A stretch of 64,000 nt of DNA from Blastobasis lacticolella (GCA_905147135.1 LR990042.1:10097545-10161544), one strand, 5' to 3'. Shown: positions 1 to 13,500, numbered from the stretch's first letter. Notes: generated from the letters alone by a model not told the origin. Numbers and translations: made by a program.

Positions 1-324
1 AAAACACGTTATCAAATTTTCAGCCAGCTGACAGACACCCACCTAAATCCTCTCAAACAAGAGTCTGAAGTCAATCACAAGTCGTCCAACTCGCCTGAAT
101 CTGTTCCCGGGTGGAGGCAGGCGTCGATCAATTGGGTACTCCAATTGGGCCGCAGAACTACCGCCGACTGGGGTGCGTTCACGACCTTACAGTGCGGTGG
201 TACGAGCTTTTATAACTCGAACGCGCTAGCATCGAAGGGTACGGAACAGCGACAGTGCCTCGCGTTAGCATCTAAGCCCCAAATTTATTTCGCCCCAAAA
301 CGAAACATGAGAACTCGTGTATAA
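1..324 (+). other. Open frame running in from the window edge, unidentified
   Basis: Frame 1 is open from the first base to a TAA at 322-324 (107 codons, one internal Met near the end). The stretch is GC-richer than its surroundings and follows an acceptor-like TTTTCAG at 17-23. I recognise no domain. It could be the tail of an exon, part of an LTR-like element (the minus strand has a TATAAAA-like stretch near 208-214), or chance. It does not resemble the missing PDZ1 start of Grip. Low confidence that it is coding. Confidence 0.2.
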
Positions 325-1474
325 AAAACAATTGTCTACTATTGAAACAACAACGATAGATGAGAAATATAATGTGAAAGCTGTAATATTACCAATAGGT
401 ACGCCGTAAGCTAGTTTTCCACTTTAGTAGTACTAAAAAAACAGCGGTTGGGCGGCTGCAATTCGAACTGAATATCCCGTTAAAAATTCCTCACTTAATA
501 GTAGACATAATATAAATAATATGAATATATAATCAAAATATTTGACATCAATGGTTTGACAGCTGGTGGTAAAAACATATGACAGCTGATGGTTAATAAA
601 CATCAAAGCGAACTCTAGGCCACCAAATAAGGGATAGCTGTTAAAATTGCAATCGTTTTATAGTTCGAAACGGCCACGGAGGACGAGGACAGCCGATTTG
701 CACATGACAGTGAGGTTCGAAATGCTCTTAGACAAAAGAGTTGTGCTCGGAACGTAGTCTCTGAACGTGGCCCAGGACAGCCGCCGCGTGATGTGGGAAG
801 TGCCAATATGTGGACACAACTGTCAATTTGGTGGTTGACGGCCGCAGCTGATACGTTAACGAGTTGATTTCCCCGAGTGTACTATTTGGCCCTGGCGATC
901 CATTTTCCTAGTCGCTTGATTAGACTGACTTGTGTAGACTAAGTATGTTATACCTTTAGTGATCGTGGCGATGTGTGTTTTCCATATTAACACTGTTAAA
1001 CTAAAAAAGAGGACGGCATTGGCTTTCCTCGGTCAACCACACACAAATTTGATATTATTTAACTTCACAGATACATCTGGATTTTTCGCTTTCTCATAAT
1101 CATTGTAAAAAATGTTTACACGTGACCATTCATGTTAACAACAGCATTATGTTTTTCCAATGCCTAAAGTTGAAATAGATTCTGCTATATCTAAGTACCT
1201 TCTATTATAAGGTACCTACTTATATACTTTTTAAACTTCTAAATCCTTAGTGGGTATGCTCCGGTTGTGTCTAACTTTAGAATTACCGTACTCCATGTGA
1301 GTTCAATTCATAGTTGGATTGAGTTCGTTGTAGTTGCTAAAAGCCAATTTACATATCTTAAAACTAATTTAGTTGAAGTTAAAGTAAAGTTAAACAATTA
1401 TTGTGTACACGATATTACCTGTGGGGACAGGAATATCACTTTCAGATAGGTTCCCGTATTTCTGTAGAAATACG

Positions 1475-1582
1475 CGAGTGTTGTTGGAAAATATAAATGT
1501 TATACATAAGAGCACCTATGAATCCAATCGAGTGTTGTTGGAAAATATAAATGTTATACATTAGAGCACCTATGAATTCAAT
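1475..1582. repeat. 54-bp tandem duplication, two copies
   Basis: The 54-bp unit beginning CGAGTGTTGTTGG occurs at 1475-1528 and again at 1529-1582 with two mismatches. No coding content. Confidence 0.9.
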
Positions 1583-2406
1583 CGATAATATTCGAGTCCA
1601 AAGAATATATTAAATTACATAAAGCAAAGGTCAAACTCAGACTTTTCTTGTTCTATTTTACTGTTTTTCGGTTTGCTATTTGCGGTTGTAGTTTGATACA
1701 TCGTCTCATGCGTTCGAATAGCTTAATTGTGTGGCTCATAAGTTTGATACCTCGATAGTTGCAACACTCTTGCACACAGCCCTTTCGTTGATAGATTGGC
1801 GGAATATTAATTACGTCGGTATAAGCCCCGTAGCTACAATCCTGGGGACCACGTCACTCACGTCACTTACCACGAGATGGCGGTCAAATGCCTGGCTAGT
1901 CCAATTAAAAAAACCTTTGGACCAGACTCCTACCAACCAAAATTATCGTTGAATAAATAAATCCTATCTAAATCAAACCATTTCCGCTCACTAAGTCCCG
2001 CTACTGCCGTCAAGTTAATAAACAAGCAGTGTGAATTTTAAATACCTATACCTCGTCCAAAACAACGGCATTCAACCCTTCCTGAGTCACGACTTCGCGT
2101 GTCACCTCTGAGTCACCGGCGACCCCACACAATATGATTGCAAATGAACCAAGTTAACCCCTTTTAACTCGGTCACTCATTTCATTAGCATTAGGTGGCG
2201 TTGGTTTGGAAATTTTGAGAATACCCCTAAAATTCCCAGTAGTGTCCATATCCGGCATTTCAATATTACAGCCTTAATCGTTATTGACATCTATTGTTTG
2301 ATGTTTATTAGATTGTCGCGATAAATTAAACTTTGAATTATAGTTCGTTAAATTGGACGGGCAGACGTTTATTGAAGAAGAGAAATACGTATCTACAGGT
2401 TTAGTA

Positions 2407-2518
2407 TTAGGCGATGTCCTAATTGGCAACGATCGTGCGGCGGGCGGTATTGAGGTCGGGCGACGTCCGTCGTACGACCATGGCCGCAAGACTGTCGCCA
2501 ATTAGGACAACGCCTTAA
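2407..2518. mobile_element. MITE candidate, family 1 copy 1
   Basis: A 112-bp segment with inverted ends of about 20 bp: the left end reads TTAGGCGATGTCCTAATTGG and the right end is its near-perfect reverse complement (GCCAATTAGGACAACGCC, then TTAA). TTA next to both ends could be a 3-bp target duplication, as in PIF/Harbinger-type elements. A related copy lies at 30344-30479. It has no coding capacity. Confidence 0.65.
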
Positions 2519-3556
2519 ACTATAAACGTAAGCAATGAACATGAAATATGTAGGTATCTACCACAATTCTATATTATGGGGGGAGTCAATGACATATGGG
2601 AAATTCGGTACTTATTTATAAAAAAAATATATTTTTATTATAAAGAGAAACACAACGCCGCACAATGAAAAGTTCTCAGTACCTAGGTGTTAGGTACTCG
2701 TACTAAACGGCAATGTTGTTTGTGTCCGTGTTAATTTAATGTCATTATCTATTTTTTTTTTCAATTTTACGTTTAAACTTTACAATTTGTCTGCTTTATG
2801 TAGTCAATCGCGGCTGGAAAGCAGAATCCATGTTAGACTGACAATATATCAGAACACAGTCGATTGCCCACTTAATCCTGTGCTCTTTTAATCGTGTACA
2901 ACCAAAGCTTTATCAACATAGGCCATTAAACACAATCTAAATCCTGCTAAATATCCCCTACAAGACTTTAGAACAGTTGCAATTTGTTCGTCGCCATATC
3001 TAATATAGTTCCCTCATGGAGGTACTGGTATTAGCCTCTTTCGCTCCATTCTGCACTTAGGTTGTTTTTAAAAATCGAAATTTGACACTAATCTTCCGCT
3101 TCTAGACTATCGGTGGAACCGCTCGGAGCGAGTGGATTCGCTTCTGAGCTTTTGAATTAAAGATAGCACACGTAGACTGGGTAAGATGATTCAGTGCACC
3201 CTCGACTTGACTCACTCGACCTGCTCGACGACTGTCAGCCAGGTTTTTTTATACCTATCATTTCTATTTTGCAGTGATAGAATGCGTCATACAAACTACT
3301 TTAGGCAGTCGCCTAGTTTCTTTTACATATTGCTTGCAAATGTATTTTTAAGCATTGTTGTAACAAATAGAACAAATATGAAAAAAGGTTGTACCTATAT
3401 CGATTGTTTGGATACGTATGCTACCCACGGAAAATCTATTTCTCATTTATTTGGGACCAAATCTACAACTCCTCCGTTTTCAGGTAGGTATTTAGGTTAT
3501 AAGGGAAACTCGCGGTAATTATTTTGTAACCGTAGTACCGCTCCACATATGAGTGC

Positions 3557-3599
3557 TCTCGATTACGTAGTGTAATTAAAATAAAGTACGTAATCGAGA
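3557..3599. repeat. 13-bp perfect inverted repeat
   Basis: TCTCGATTACGTA at 3557-3569 is matched by its exact reverse complement at 3587-3599 across a 17-base spacer. Possibly the core of a very small MITE; no other evidence. Confidence 0.6.
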
Positions 3600-4569
3600 A
3601 AATTAAATTTATATAGATTTTAATTAATGAAAGCCATACTCGAACTTGTGTTTATTGCGTATTTTAATGCCCCGGCGGAACCTACGGCGGAACCTAAACG
3701 AGTTCGGTGTTTGGGGTCATTGTCTTTTTGCAAAATTCGTTGTTTATTTTGACTTGAGTTCTATCCAATTAGTAGAAGGTGATAAAGCTTTGACATAGAT
3801 TTTGGTCCTCTTTATAGCGTCCAAGGCTCCGTAGAACAACATGAACTTATCAAAAGTTATTTTGGAGAAGTTTCACTGTCTATTCCAACAATTTGGAATC
3901 GGCTCTTGACCAAGCGCGAGATGATATTCGATGCTCAAAACAAAACTTTGCCGAATAAGCATAGAATAGGTGTAGGCGAATGAAGTCGCTCCGGGTCAAC
4001 TAGTACTTAATAAAATAAAAATGATTTATTTCAATATTATCGGTCACGTTCTTCTAAAACAGACTGTAAATACTCAAGAAAACCAATTATTTAGAAAAAG
4101 ATTATTCGTGAAAAGTAGAACCCGTAAAATTAACGTTCAAAAATGGTTGCCACGTCGTTATTACTTACAAATCGACGCAACAACAAGAATTATCGTCCAC
4201 TTTGACACCTAATGGCACCCAAGAAAGATAAAGTGTTAAAGTGTGTTCAGTGGACATAATTTTTCATTCAACTTTCTTACACAGAACAATTTATACGCAG
4301 CCGTGGTACATTGCCAAGTGAAAAATAGCTCGAAACCATGAATTTGTATTAATGTGATGTTAACTTTTGTTGGCACTACATGTCGTAGCCAAATTGCAGA
4401 AAACGACACATAAGCCGCTTTACATAAAGTCATCTACAGATGAGTTAATACCACACTGTCATAATTTAAAGGTCAGATTGACGACGCCGCTAAATTGTCA
4501 CATCTGAAATGAACAATTCCTTTTTATTAAATCTGTTTTTACATATAGGTTTTGATATTTTCGTGGTTA

Positions 4570-4675
4570 TTCACTACACTTTCACTATACATATTATGGG
4601 GTTGCAACTGCGTCCAAATATCGGGGTTAAAACAATACTCACAGTGGTAACAAATCCGATAATGTGTGTAGTGAA
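4570..4675. mobile_element. MITE candidate, family 2 copy 1
   Basis: The ends are inverted (TTCACTACAC at the left; GTGTAGTGAA at the right). The interior shares GCAACTGCGTC, AAACAATACT and CCGATAATGTG segments with the longer element at 14291-14450, so the two belong to one family. Non-coding. Confidence 0.55.
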
Positions 4676-6600
4676 ACTGTTTTCGTAATTACGTAAATCG
4701 TTGCTGTTTTCTATTGCGATGAATTTTTAAATCTATAAACTATACCTACATTTATGTTTCATAGAGGTAGGACATAGCGAGATATCCCGTTCGAACGGCA
4801 TTGCATTGTAACGAAACGACCATTACTATACGAGTAAAGTAATATCTGTCAACTGGGTTTTACATCTCATAAACAAAACCTTAAAAGCATATAGTATTTT
4901 ATTAAAACGAGATAAAATCTTTTACTACAAGTTGGTAAATGTGCCTTTTGCAAAAATCCGTATAGGTAGACTTTACTATGTGCAAATGAAAATTAAAAGT
5001 AAGTCCTGTACAGAATTTTTTACTACTTATCGATTAATAATAAAAACTATTTTCGAATTTGATATTTACAATAGAGGTACTAATAGTAATACCTAGAGAT
5101 GCTTATCTAGTGAAAGTGCAGACTGTTGCTTGTTTTAATTTTCTTCCCCTTTTATTGTTGATTATTGCTTAATAGCAATAAAGTGTTTTCATTCATTCAT
5201 ATTATAATGAAATTGATCTGCCGTTTTAATTAATATATACCTAGACAATTTCTAAAAATTAAACCCTTTTCAAATACCAATTAAAATTCAATTTTGCTGT
5301 AAAAGCAAAACGTGACATATCTTAAAGCGGTCGGATGAGAGCTGTAAAACTTTCAGAGTTCTTGAGTTACCTGTTCTCATAAAATGGCGGTGGCAACGTC
5401 TACAAGCATAAAAGTGGGTGAGAAATGATAAAATCTAGCTTATGGTTATCCTTTTGTTATACTTTAGACTTCCGTTCCCACCTACTTTGTAAGAGATGGG
5501 GTCCTTATTTCCTACAAATCTCTTTAAATTAATCTCTCTTCCCATAAAGTTTTCTTTTATTACGATCGAATTTCGCTTCTCGTGGTCTTACTTAAATACT
5601 TTTATTTATTTATACTATTGTAGTTACAAAATCGTAATGTAGATTTCTCTCAACCTACACTGCTTTATGCATAGTGAGTGTACAAGTTCACAGTAAAATT
5701 AGATACCGAGGTCATTCATTGATCAGCCGGAAGACGTAATGTACTTTGTATGACAAGTCTTGTGCTCTCTTCACGCCATCGTTTCATTTCTATGTCTGTA
5801 TTGCTGACTTTCAATGCTTCGTCTTCCGGTCCACAGACAGGCCCCAACTTTACTTGCAGTTCTCTACCGGAACTTCCAATTTCTGGTTCGATCTGAACGC
5901 TCGATCGATCAAAGCAAATCTGAACGTAGCTCTCCGTTTTCCTTACCTTTCGTACGAGGCCTGCAATGTTTCCACTTCCTGTCGACTTTTGTTTTATTAA
6001 ACATACCTAAAGTCTTCCTTGACACTTTTGTTATTGTATTAACGTCACTAACCACATTCACAAAGGTCAAATGGTAGTCGCTCCACTGTAATCACGTGTC
6101 TGAATCTGAATTAATTTCCGAGTTATTTTGAAACACAACGACAGTGAAAGTTCCCAAAATAGAACAAAGGAAGCCGACCAATTTGAACCCAAACAAAAAG
6201 GAATGGAATGCGCATTAGCTATAGTTAACTGCTCACGTCTGAAACACTTTTAAAAGTAGACACTCCCAGATCACTTCACGGAAAGTACTCCAGAATCTTT
6301 TGAATTAAAGATAGCCCACGTTCCGTTCCGGAGAGGTTTGGCGGGTATTTCAACGCTTTTGCTGATAGATTTTTAAACTTTTACATGGCAGTATGGCTCG
6401 GCTGGGAGTCTGTTATAGCAAGCAGCATTATTTTATTTATTGTGCTTTATGCATTTTCGTTTCTCACGGGATATTTTGTGTTTAAGCGGAAAACACAACA
6501 AAGAAAATTACAGCAGATAGCTGACTTCCTTAGGCGGTAGTATATGCAATATGGGAATATTTGAGAGGGGTGATGTAACTCCGATAACATGCTTTGCTTT

Positions 6601-6633
6601 GAAATAGGCCAATCAGCTTGATTAGCCTATTTC
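6601..6633. repeat. Short hairpin
   Basis: GAAATAGGCCAATC and its near-perfect reverse complement GATTAGCCTATTTC face each other over about five bases. Nothing around it suggests a function. Confidence 0.5.
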
Positions 6634-8348
6634 GAAAGCTAACTAACAGCGTTGTCCATATTACGTTCAAGTTTAGGGAATGAAGTAGCTAGATGTAGAC
6701 TTAGATAATTGTTAGAAACCCATCAAATTAGGTAATATAAATCTGAGGATGAGTCCGCCTGTAAACTTTCTAGTGTCGTAAATAGAGAAATACCCGTCTA
6801 TTCTACTCTTAAAGTATATTCCATGCGCACAGTATTAACCCAATTTAAATCTGCTTTATGGCCAGTAGAGTATTTGTTAGATACCCGTATAGGAAGCTAT
6901 CATTGTCGGCTTCCACGTTCACGTATTCAAATTACGCGGTCACATTTACATGTGAAACGTTCCCCGTATCAAGGATACTTTTGTAGACATCCCTATTTGC
7001 TTCTGTTGCGCTTTGGCTGACAATAGAATGCATTTTCTGATAGATTTTATGTCTAAAATATAATAATATTTTGCGTATAAAATTATTACTGGTAATAAGC
7101 GGGTAAATATTTCGAAGTACATTTACAAAAAATATTTATTGATAGACTCCACGTTATCTATGTAGATATTTAAAGAATAGCTTGCAAAACCTGTTCTTAA
7201 TAATATGGGTATGTTATATTTTTGAAGTTATAAAAAATTTAATACCACGTCTATATAATTGATATCTGTAGGTATGATGACCACTCTTGGTGGAAACCGG
7301 TATAGATCACAGGTCATCGTCGCCATTCAGCAGATTGCTCAAGCGGTCTGAGTTATGGCAGAGAAACAGCATGACATCCCTCGAAATTGACCTACTGAGA
7401 AAATGACTAAGAAGGAACATGACGTTCCTCTTAAATGACTTTTGAAGAAAATGACCTGCCTCACCAAAAGGCATAAAAATTCACCCGAATCTCGATTTCA
7501 GCTTAAATCGGCCGAGATTTCTGCGGAAACCGAAACTTTCGATACTCTTTTCACTTCGATTTCTTGTTAATTGGGTATTCTCACATATATACAGAATGAA
7601 TAGTCACCTTGACCGACATCCAAGAGTGGAAGACTTTGCACGACTTTACTGTCCGTCAGAAGATGGATATTATTTCATCATCATCAGCTGTAGACATGCT
7701 CTGCCAAATATACATTAATATCGTATTATGTATACTATCTCCCACTATCCCTCTCAATATGCATAGCTTAGGATTGATATTATGTTAGATGCGAGCAATA
7801 ACTTGTTCCGGCGTAGCACTCTCGCCCTTGATATATGATATTACAGGGTAACAAGTTCACACCCTCTTCTGTGGGTCAAGCTCCAATGCTTTATTATTTT
7901 TATCAAGGGTCCATGTTAACGGGATCTCGAATTTATTTCGTGATAATCTCGTTTCTGTGCTGACTCGAATGTGTACTATAAATCCTTATTGTGTATAATT
8001 ACGAAAACCTTTTTTCGTCAAGTTATACAAGTTTTAAATTTTAGTAGACTAAATAATTTCCATACTCCCGTTTCTATATTTTAAAAACTCTTATTCTTGA
8101 GAAACATGTGTTTACACCAATTGAGAACTATTGACAACTGAGAACGATTTGCTTGGTGTAAACAAGTATAACTTTCGTTTGTTGCCCTACAATTTTATTT
8201 ATCAGATCGGAGACAAAACAACACTGCTTTCCTGTGTTTACACTAAGCGAATAAACGTCTTCTGGTCTTCTACTGATTTACTAAAATTTCATAATAATAC
8301 AAATTTTCCATAATTGAACTGTTTGTAATCTGCTAGGACAATAAAATG

Positions 8349-8514
8349 AACAATTTGAACATAATCATCTTGACGTTAAAGTTCCGGTTGTGCTCTCGTG
8401 TACCGTGTACGAGGGCCCCAGGTCTTTGACAATGATTCAGGATTTGGCAGATGGACTGCCATCTGACCTCCGTGACCCTAGACAAGAGTCGTTGGTACAT
8501 GGCGGCGCCGCACC
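8349..8514 (-). mobile_element. tRNA-type SINE, family A, shortened copy
   Basis: This copy belongs to the dispersed family also seen at 23451, 28839 and 34760. On the + strand it begins with the tail (CATCTTGACGTT, then CCGGTTGTGCTCTCG) and runs to GGTACATGGCGGC, so the element itself reads on the minus strand. It lacks the internal GATTGGATCATGG part. CAATAAAATG occurs at 8339-8348 and 8515-8524, a plausible 10-bp target-site duplication. Confidence 0.75.
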
Positions 8515-9253
8515 CAATAAAATGTATTTTGAACAATAATAATAATGTATTATAATGAAACTATCATCATAATACGATAACGCTATAAAATTACAACAAA
8601 ATAACTATCGGTTGATCACATTTAGTGCGGGTGGAATACAGGCGTAGACGATGTAGTAAACTAGACACCAATTAGATTAAAATTCAATGCGGCTTTAATT
8701 TCATTTATGGATTCTCACACAAATTCTTATTACGATTTACAGTATATTTCCAATACAAATTAGTTTATTAGTAGTCTATGTACGTTGGATACCCTAGGGT
8801 CTAGTATGATATTTAAACTACCTAAGTATATTAATTAAAAGAATAAACCAGAGCAGCGATTTGATTTTTTGAAATTTGTAAGTCATATGAAGCTTCATGT
8901 TTATTTATTGCTTATTAAATTTTATATTTAAACATTTTCGTATGATTTACGTGAAACAGTAGTTTAACAAGCTTGAACTTCTAAGTTACCGCAATTGACT
9001 ACCTATAGTGTTAAAGAAAATTCTAGTAAAAGCAGTAAAGTGTCGAGATGAGAAAAGTTTTCAGAGTAAGTGCCTGAATTAAACTAACCCGAAGTGGATC
9101 GATTTTATGGACGAAATTTATTCTGAAAAAGTATAAATGGCGAGTGGGATTGAAATTTTAGATCCCTTTTCAATTACATTCGGTTGGTAACTTTGACTTC
9201 TTCATAAGAATAGCTCCTTGTATTAGAAAGGAAAGAATCATTTTGATTTCAAT

Positions 9254-9289
9254 ATTTTATTTTATTTTTATTTATTTATTTATTTACAA
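9254..9289. repeat. TTTA-rich microsatellite, possible LINE tail
   Basis: A run of TTTA/TTTTA units. On the minus strand it reads as an A-rich tail of the kind that ends many LINEs, but no recognisable LINE coding sequence adjoins it. Confidence 0.6.
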
Positions 9290-9987
9290 TAAATAAACTT
9301 AACAGCTATTACATCCAGATGCATATCAATATAAATACAAACTTATACAGCCAATTACTAAGTTTGACATATTACATTTTAAATTATACCGTAATTATAA
9401 CAAGGAATGATTAAAAATAATATTTCATAAATCTATTGGTATTCCTGCACTATAAATGTGTGTATGAAGAGATTAGTTACGTTAGGGTTAGGGTAGGGCG
9501 TGTGCGTGTGTGTCTGTCTGTGTGTTATAGGGATGTGTGTGGTGTATCTTGTTACTCTGCTCTATTAAGCTTCAGTATCAAACAAGGGCAAGTTGTTAAT
9601 AACAAAACGGATGAATTTGTTACGTGACATAAAGAAAATATCAGCCTTTCCGAGCCGATCCTCACAAGTTCGAATGATTCGATGCAAGACGGAATGTCTC
9701 ACATAGTTGGAGCGAGCGAAACCAGCGTAAAAGCAGCGCATGTGCCTAGTGCGAGTAGAAAAAGCACATTAACCGATACGCTCTATTAGTCTAGGACAGT
9801 CGACCGTGGCGTTTATTATATCATATAGTATATATAGATGTTGTTTTTTAATAGGTTTGATAAAATATGACTTCGTTTTATACTATGTATAAAATAAATC
9901 GCTAATCTGAAACTAAGAATAAAATAAAAAGTTTGATTGAGCAGCACAACGAACTTTTGATAAACTTTATGTAAACTTTATATTGAA

Positions 9988-10187
9988 CTAGCTGACCCGG
10001 CAAACGTTGTTTTGTCATATAAATTTTGTCTAAAAAATTAAAAATAAAATTTAGGGGGATGAAAAATAGATGTTGGCCGATTCTCATAGATACCGGATAA
10101 GCACAAAAAATTTCATCAAAATCGGTCAAGCCGTTTCGGAGGAGTATGGCAACGAAAACTGTGACACGAGAATTTTATATATTAGAT
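9988..10187 (+). repeat. Dispersed lepidopteran-type repeat
   Basis: It starts CTAGCTGACCCGGCAAACG and ends GAATTTTATATATTAGAT, with AATCGGTCAAGCCGTTTCGG in between. I recognise this wording as a very common repeat of moth and butterfly genomes, probably a non-autonomous or LINE-tail sequence; the exact class is uncertain. It has no open frame of interest. Confidence 0.65.
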
Positions 10188-10762
10188 ATTAAGCGTTAGG
10201 TATAGTGACTATCTTCTAAAATATCTCTGCCAGCTTCATAACAGAACAAATCCCCTGTTCTTAATAGAACGGAAATAATTAAAAGGCTATTATAAATGTC
10301 GTAAGAAACCGCTAACTAAAATTAGGTATCCTCAAATTGAATTGTGGTAAACCCAAAGCATTCTGACTAATCTAAGGCACCCAGATTAATTGCTCCAAAA
10401 TGTCTAGTGACATTTCCGGTAGCCCACATCTATTTTCTCTTGACTCAATAAAGCCCTTTCGAATAGCTTTCTAGTCGATAGTTTCAATATGAATTGCGGG
10501 AGTGTATTGATTGGCACAAACATTTGGGAGAGTGAGTAATACGTGAATGAAGCAGCTGGGATATGCATACAATAGAATCAACTAAGAAAAGCATTGTTTG
10601 TCAACTCATCAACTAAAGATAAGATCTTTTTTCTTTTATAAATTAAACTGCATGGGATAGAACTGTAATTTTTTTATATTGTCTATGCGGACAAACTATC
10701 GGGAAAATGATAGCACATAATAAAAAAACAGAATGAGTGAAGACTAATGATTTGTTTTGAGA

Positions 10763-10955
10763 ACAATATTATTTACTATCAAACAGTACATTAACAAATA
10801 TTGACAAAACAAAAATAACTCTCAAAAAGATCTCTATTTGAGATAGCTGAGATTTTTTCTTAACAATATGATTTACTATCAAATAATGCCTACAGATGTA
10901 TTGACAATACAAAAATAACTCCCATCTCAAGCTCTTTATTTGCTATAGCTGAGAG
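10763..10955. repeat. 100-bp degenerate tandem duplication
   Basis: A unit starting ACAATAT(T/G)ATTTACTATCA recurs exactly 100 bp later (10763 and 10863), with shared internal AAAAATAACTC and ATAGCTGAGA segments. The copies have clearly diverged. Confidence 0.8.
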
Positions 10956-11469
10956 CGATATCAATTATACAAATACAGAATCAGTCTTGATAAATTTAAC
11001 GTATTAATCGTACTGCGAGGGCCTACACATTATTTACACACTGTTTAATATATTATCTCGCATTGGCTATTCGCAATAGTCCCTCCGGGTATATCCGGTA
11101 CACACACGCAGTTAGCAGTACCCAACGACTTTGTCAATCGCATTCAAAGTCGTTTGAATCGAGTCCAAAGCGGCCTCTGCGCTTAACACGCTCGCTATAT
11201 CCCTGTATCGGTGAACGTAACGACCAATATATGGTGAAGATAATGATTGCAGATACCGACGTAAATATTATATTATTACACGAATGTTTACAGCCGTTTG
11301 AATGAGGACTTTATTTTGTAAATGCGTTTTGGGTTCGAAGTTTTCTGGAAAGCTCGGAAAATGGGGATCGTTTTAACGATCGATCGATAGTAATAGGCGG
11401 GTAGGGTGCCTTTCATACAAGTACCAGTTTATCGATTATACTCTATTTTTATCGTAGTATCTGTAGAGA

Positions 11470-11632
11470 TACCTACGGAAAGCGACAAATTCGCCAAGAT
11501 CAAACCACTTTTCGATTTTATGCTGAATGAAATGCCTGATATGGCTACTTCAGAAGAAATGTTCAGTATTAATGAAGCTGTGGTACCTTACTATTCTGAC
11601 GTACAAAGTTGTAAACAATTCGCAAGTTGTGT
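11470..11632 (+). pseudogene. piggyBac-type transposase fragment
   Basis: About 50 codons read SDKFAKIKPLFDFML, then EEMFSINEAVVPYY and CKQF. This matches the piggyBac/PGBD block usually written as KIRPLFD, (L)SIDEQMVPY and KQF. The conserved Asp of the SIDE motif is Asn here (SINE), so a catalytic residue is lost. Nothing of the rest of a transposase adjoins it, and the next bases belong to an unrelated RTE relic. A dead fragment. Confidence 0.7.
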
Positions 11633-11639
11633 AACAGAG

Positions 11640-12372
11640 TATTTTGCCAGGGCCTGCTCTCCTACTTTTACTTCTCTACTTCGCCCGGTCTTCGGCATCC
11701 TCAATGATGTTAATCCATTGCTTTTTAGGCCTCTCTCGCGCCGTCTTTCTTGTAATCGGCAGGCTATATCTCGCATATCCCTAGGGTTGTGCAAAACTGA
11801 ACCAAACAGAAACAGCAGGTCTTCATTCTTGTCCACGATGTTCCTTAGGTTGAGACGGTACATCCGTTAAGTAGTCCATCAAGTCGCATAACTTCGCTCG
11901 TCCACCGCTGCATTTTTATTTTGTTGGTATGGAGTTCGCAGACGTGCTTCGCTAACGCTGGAAATCTCGCAGCTGTAGAGCATCACAGGCCTTATGCTCA
12001 TACTTTCTGACCCTTGAGGTTAATCAGGATTTTAGGGTCACAGGTTACTGCCATGAATTCCTGACATTTGGCCCAAGCTGCAGAGATACGGGACTTGACA
12101 TCGTGGCTTGACATCGTTGACCACGGATTCAAGGTTTTTAAATGTATCTATTCTGTAGACAGCTTCCTTCATATACAAATAGTTTGAAGATCCACGCTGC
12201 AGCTAGCCATACTGTGGCTGGTGGTGTTTACCTTGATTTCAAGTTCCTGTCTAAGCCCCTGCTCACTAATGCGATGTTATCAGCGTATTCCATGAGCAAT
12301 GGTGATTTTAGCTGAGAGGACATCGAGGACAATACAGAAAATAGTAGGGGTACAGGTCCGAGCCCTGGTGAG
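11640..12372 (-). pseudogene. RTE-clade LINE reverse transcriptase relic
   Basis: Read on the minus strand from 12372, the fragments follow the order of an RTE-type ORF2. A motif B/C region contains MEYADNIALV, where the catalytic YADD has become YADN. Next come FKNLESVVND and DVKSRISAAWAKCQEFM, then the C-terminal RERPKKQWIN and EDAEDRAK blocks. Several frameshifts and stops separate them, including a stop for the Trp after DRAK. The same EDAEDRAKW block occurs at 45062-45095 on the + strand in a second relic whose tail is shared with SINE family A. Non-functional. Confidence 0.85.
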
Positions 12373-13311
12373 CATCTATGGTAGTCAGAGTGTTTAAGTA
12401 ACTAAATATTAAACCTATTTTACATCCTATTTTATTTTTGTTTCGGTTATAACCGAAAGCAAGGTGCTAACATGGTTAAATCTCATGACAATGGGGCATA
12501 ATAATTAAGATGTCCCTTTCGTCAATGATTTCATTTTTTTTTAAGAAATATAGGAAAACCACCATACTGTATTCTTTAGTTTTGTCAGAAAGGTTATAAA
12601 GCAATAAAAATATGAGTAAATTAAAGTAGAATAATAATCAAATTCATTAAAACTTACTATTTTCAAGACATATTACGCGTTCTTTCTACACATACCAATT
12701 TAAACACCAAAAACATTTAGAAGTTACAATCATAAGTTAATTACCTATATGCCGAAAGACAAACGTTTACTGCGACGATATGTGAACAATAATTATGTAT
12801 AAGGTTTCCTTTCACTATTTTTAGATAAGGCGTATTTGTAAGACGAATTTTTGATCTTTATAACGATCGATCGCTGTAAATGGATTAACGCAAAGATGTT
12901 TTTTTTTTTTTTAATATGGTTCTATATTTGCAGAACTAGTAATATAATAGATTGATAAAACGGTCATCGAAAGTAACCAGCAAAACTATTTATCACCGTC
13001 GAATTGTAAAGTCCAACCCTTGTCAAACAAATACTCAATTCCCTGAAGACAAATTCGCCAATTCTCGAAATTAAGCTTACCCAAATTGCTTCATATGGTA
13101 ATGGGCGAGCTTAAGCACTTCTGTCATGTTAATTCCACAAATTGTCCCGACTTCGCACTGTTCTTGTGGAATCGTCTTAATATGGGGTTAGTGCTTGAAG
13201 ACAAAAGTCTTGTTTGTTTAACTAGAAACAACTTGAATCTATTTTCGTTATGATGGCTAATAGCGAGTCAATAGGGGTTAAAATTGCTAGCAGCTAGATG
13301 TTTGGCAGAGT

Positions 13312-13500
13312 AGATACAATATAGCACCGACCCGTACACAGCGAATAATGGTTTATAGGCGGATTACCTAGTACCTCCGTTGACCAGAAAATCAGCAGCA
13401 GCTTTTTTGACCCTCTCGCTGCCAAGCGTGAAGATTATGGTAAATCTCCAGTAAAGTCCAGCAGTAGACTGATGATGATATTTTGCACTGCGTTTGTGGA
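13312..13500 (+). repeat. Repeat family C, degraded copy
   Basis: Only blocks are preserved: AAAATCAGCAGCAGC, GCCAAGCGTGAAGATTATGG and the end AGACTGATGATGATA. They align in order with the fuller copies at 13680-13937 and 43537-43802. Confidence 0.55.

Larger units (their letters stand above)
325..11469. other. Non-coding upstream DNA with scattered repeats
   Basis: No gene can be supported here. Short open frames (63-110 codons) have no recognisable motif and AT-rich codon use. What it holds is listed separately: a 54-bp tandem duplication, two MITE candidates, small palindromes, one SINE, a TTTA microsatellite, a dispersed lepidopteran-type repeat and a 100-bp tandem repeat. It may be the first intron of Grip or intergenic DNA; the sequence does not decide. 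The rest shows nothing I can name. Confidence 0.6.

Noticed and set aside
3186..3518. 110-codon + strand open frame
   Set aside because: No recognisable motif and AT-driven composition; no supporting homology or splice context.
9483..9510. Telomere-like GTTAGGGTTAGGG
   Set aside because: Only two units, not the insect TTAGG pattern, followed by TG-rich low complexity.
9624..9790. Open frame with Ser-rich text (ILTSSNDSMQDG and on) as a possible upstream Grip exon
   Set aside because: No pyrimidine-rich acceptor, no match to the expected N-terminus or PDZ1 start.
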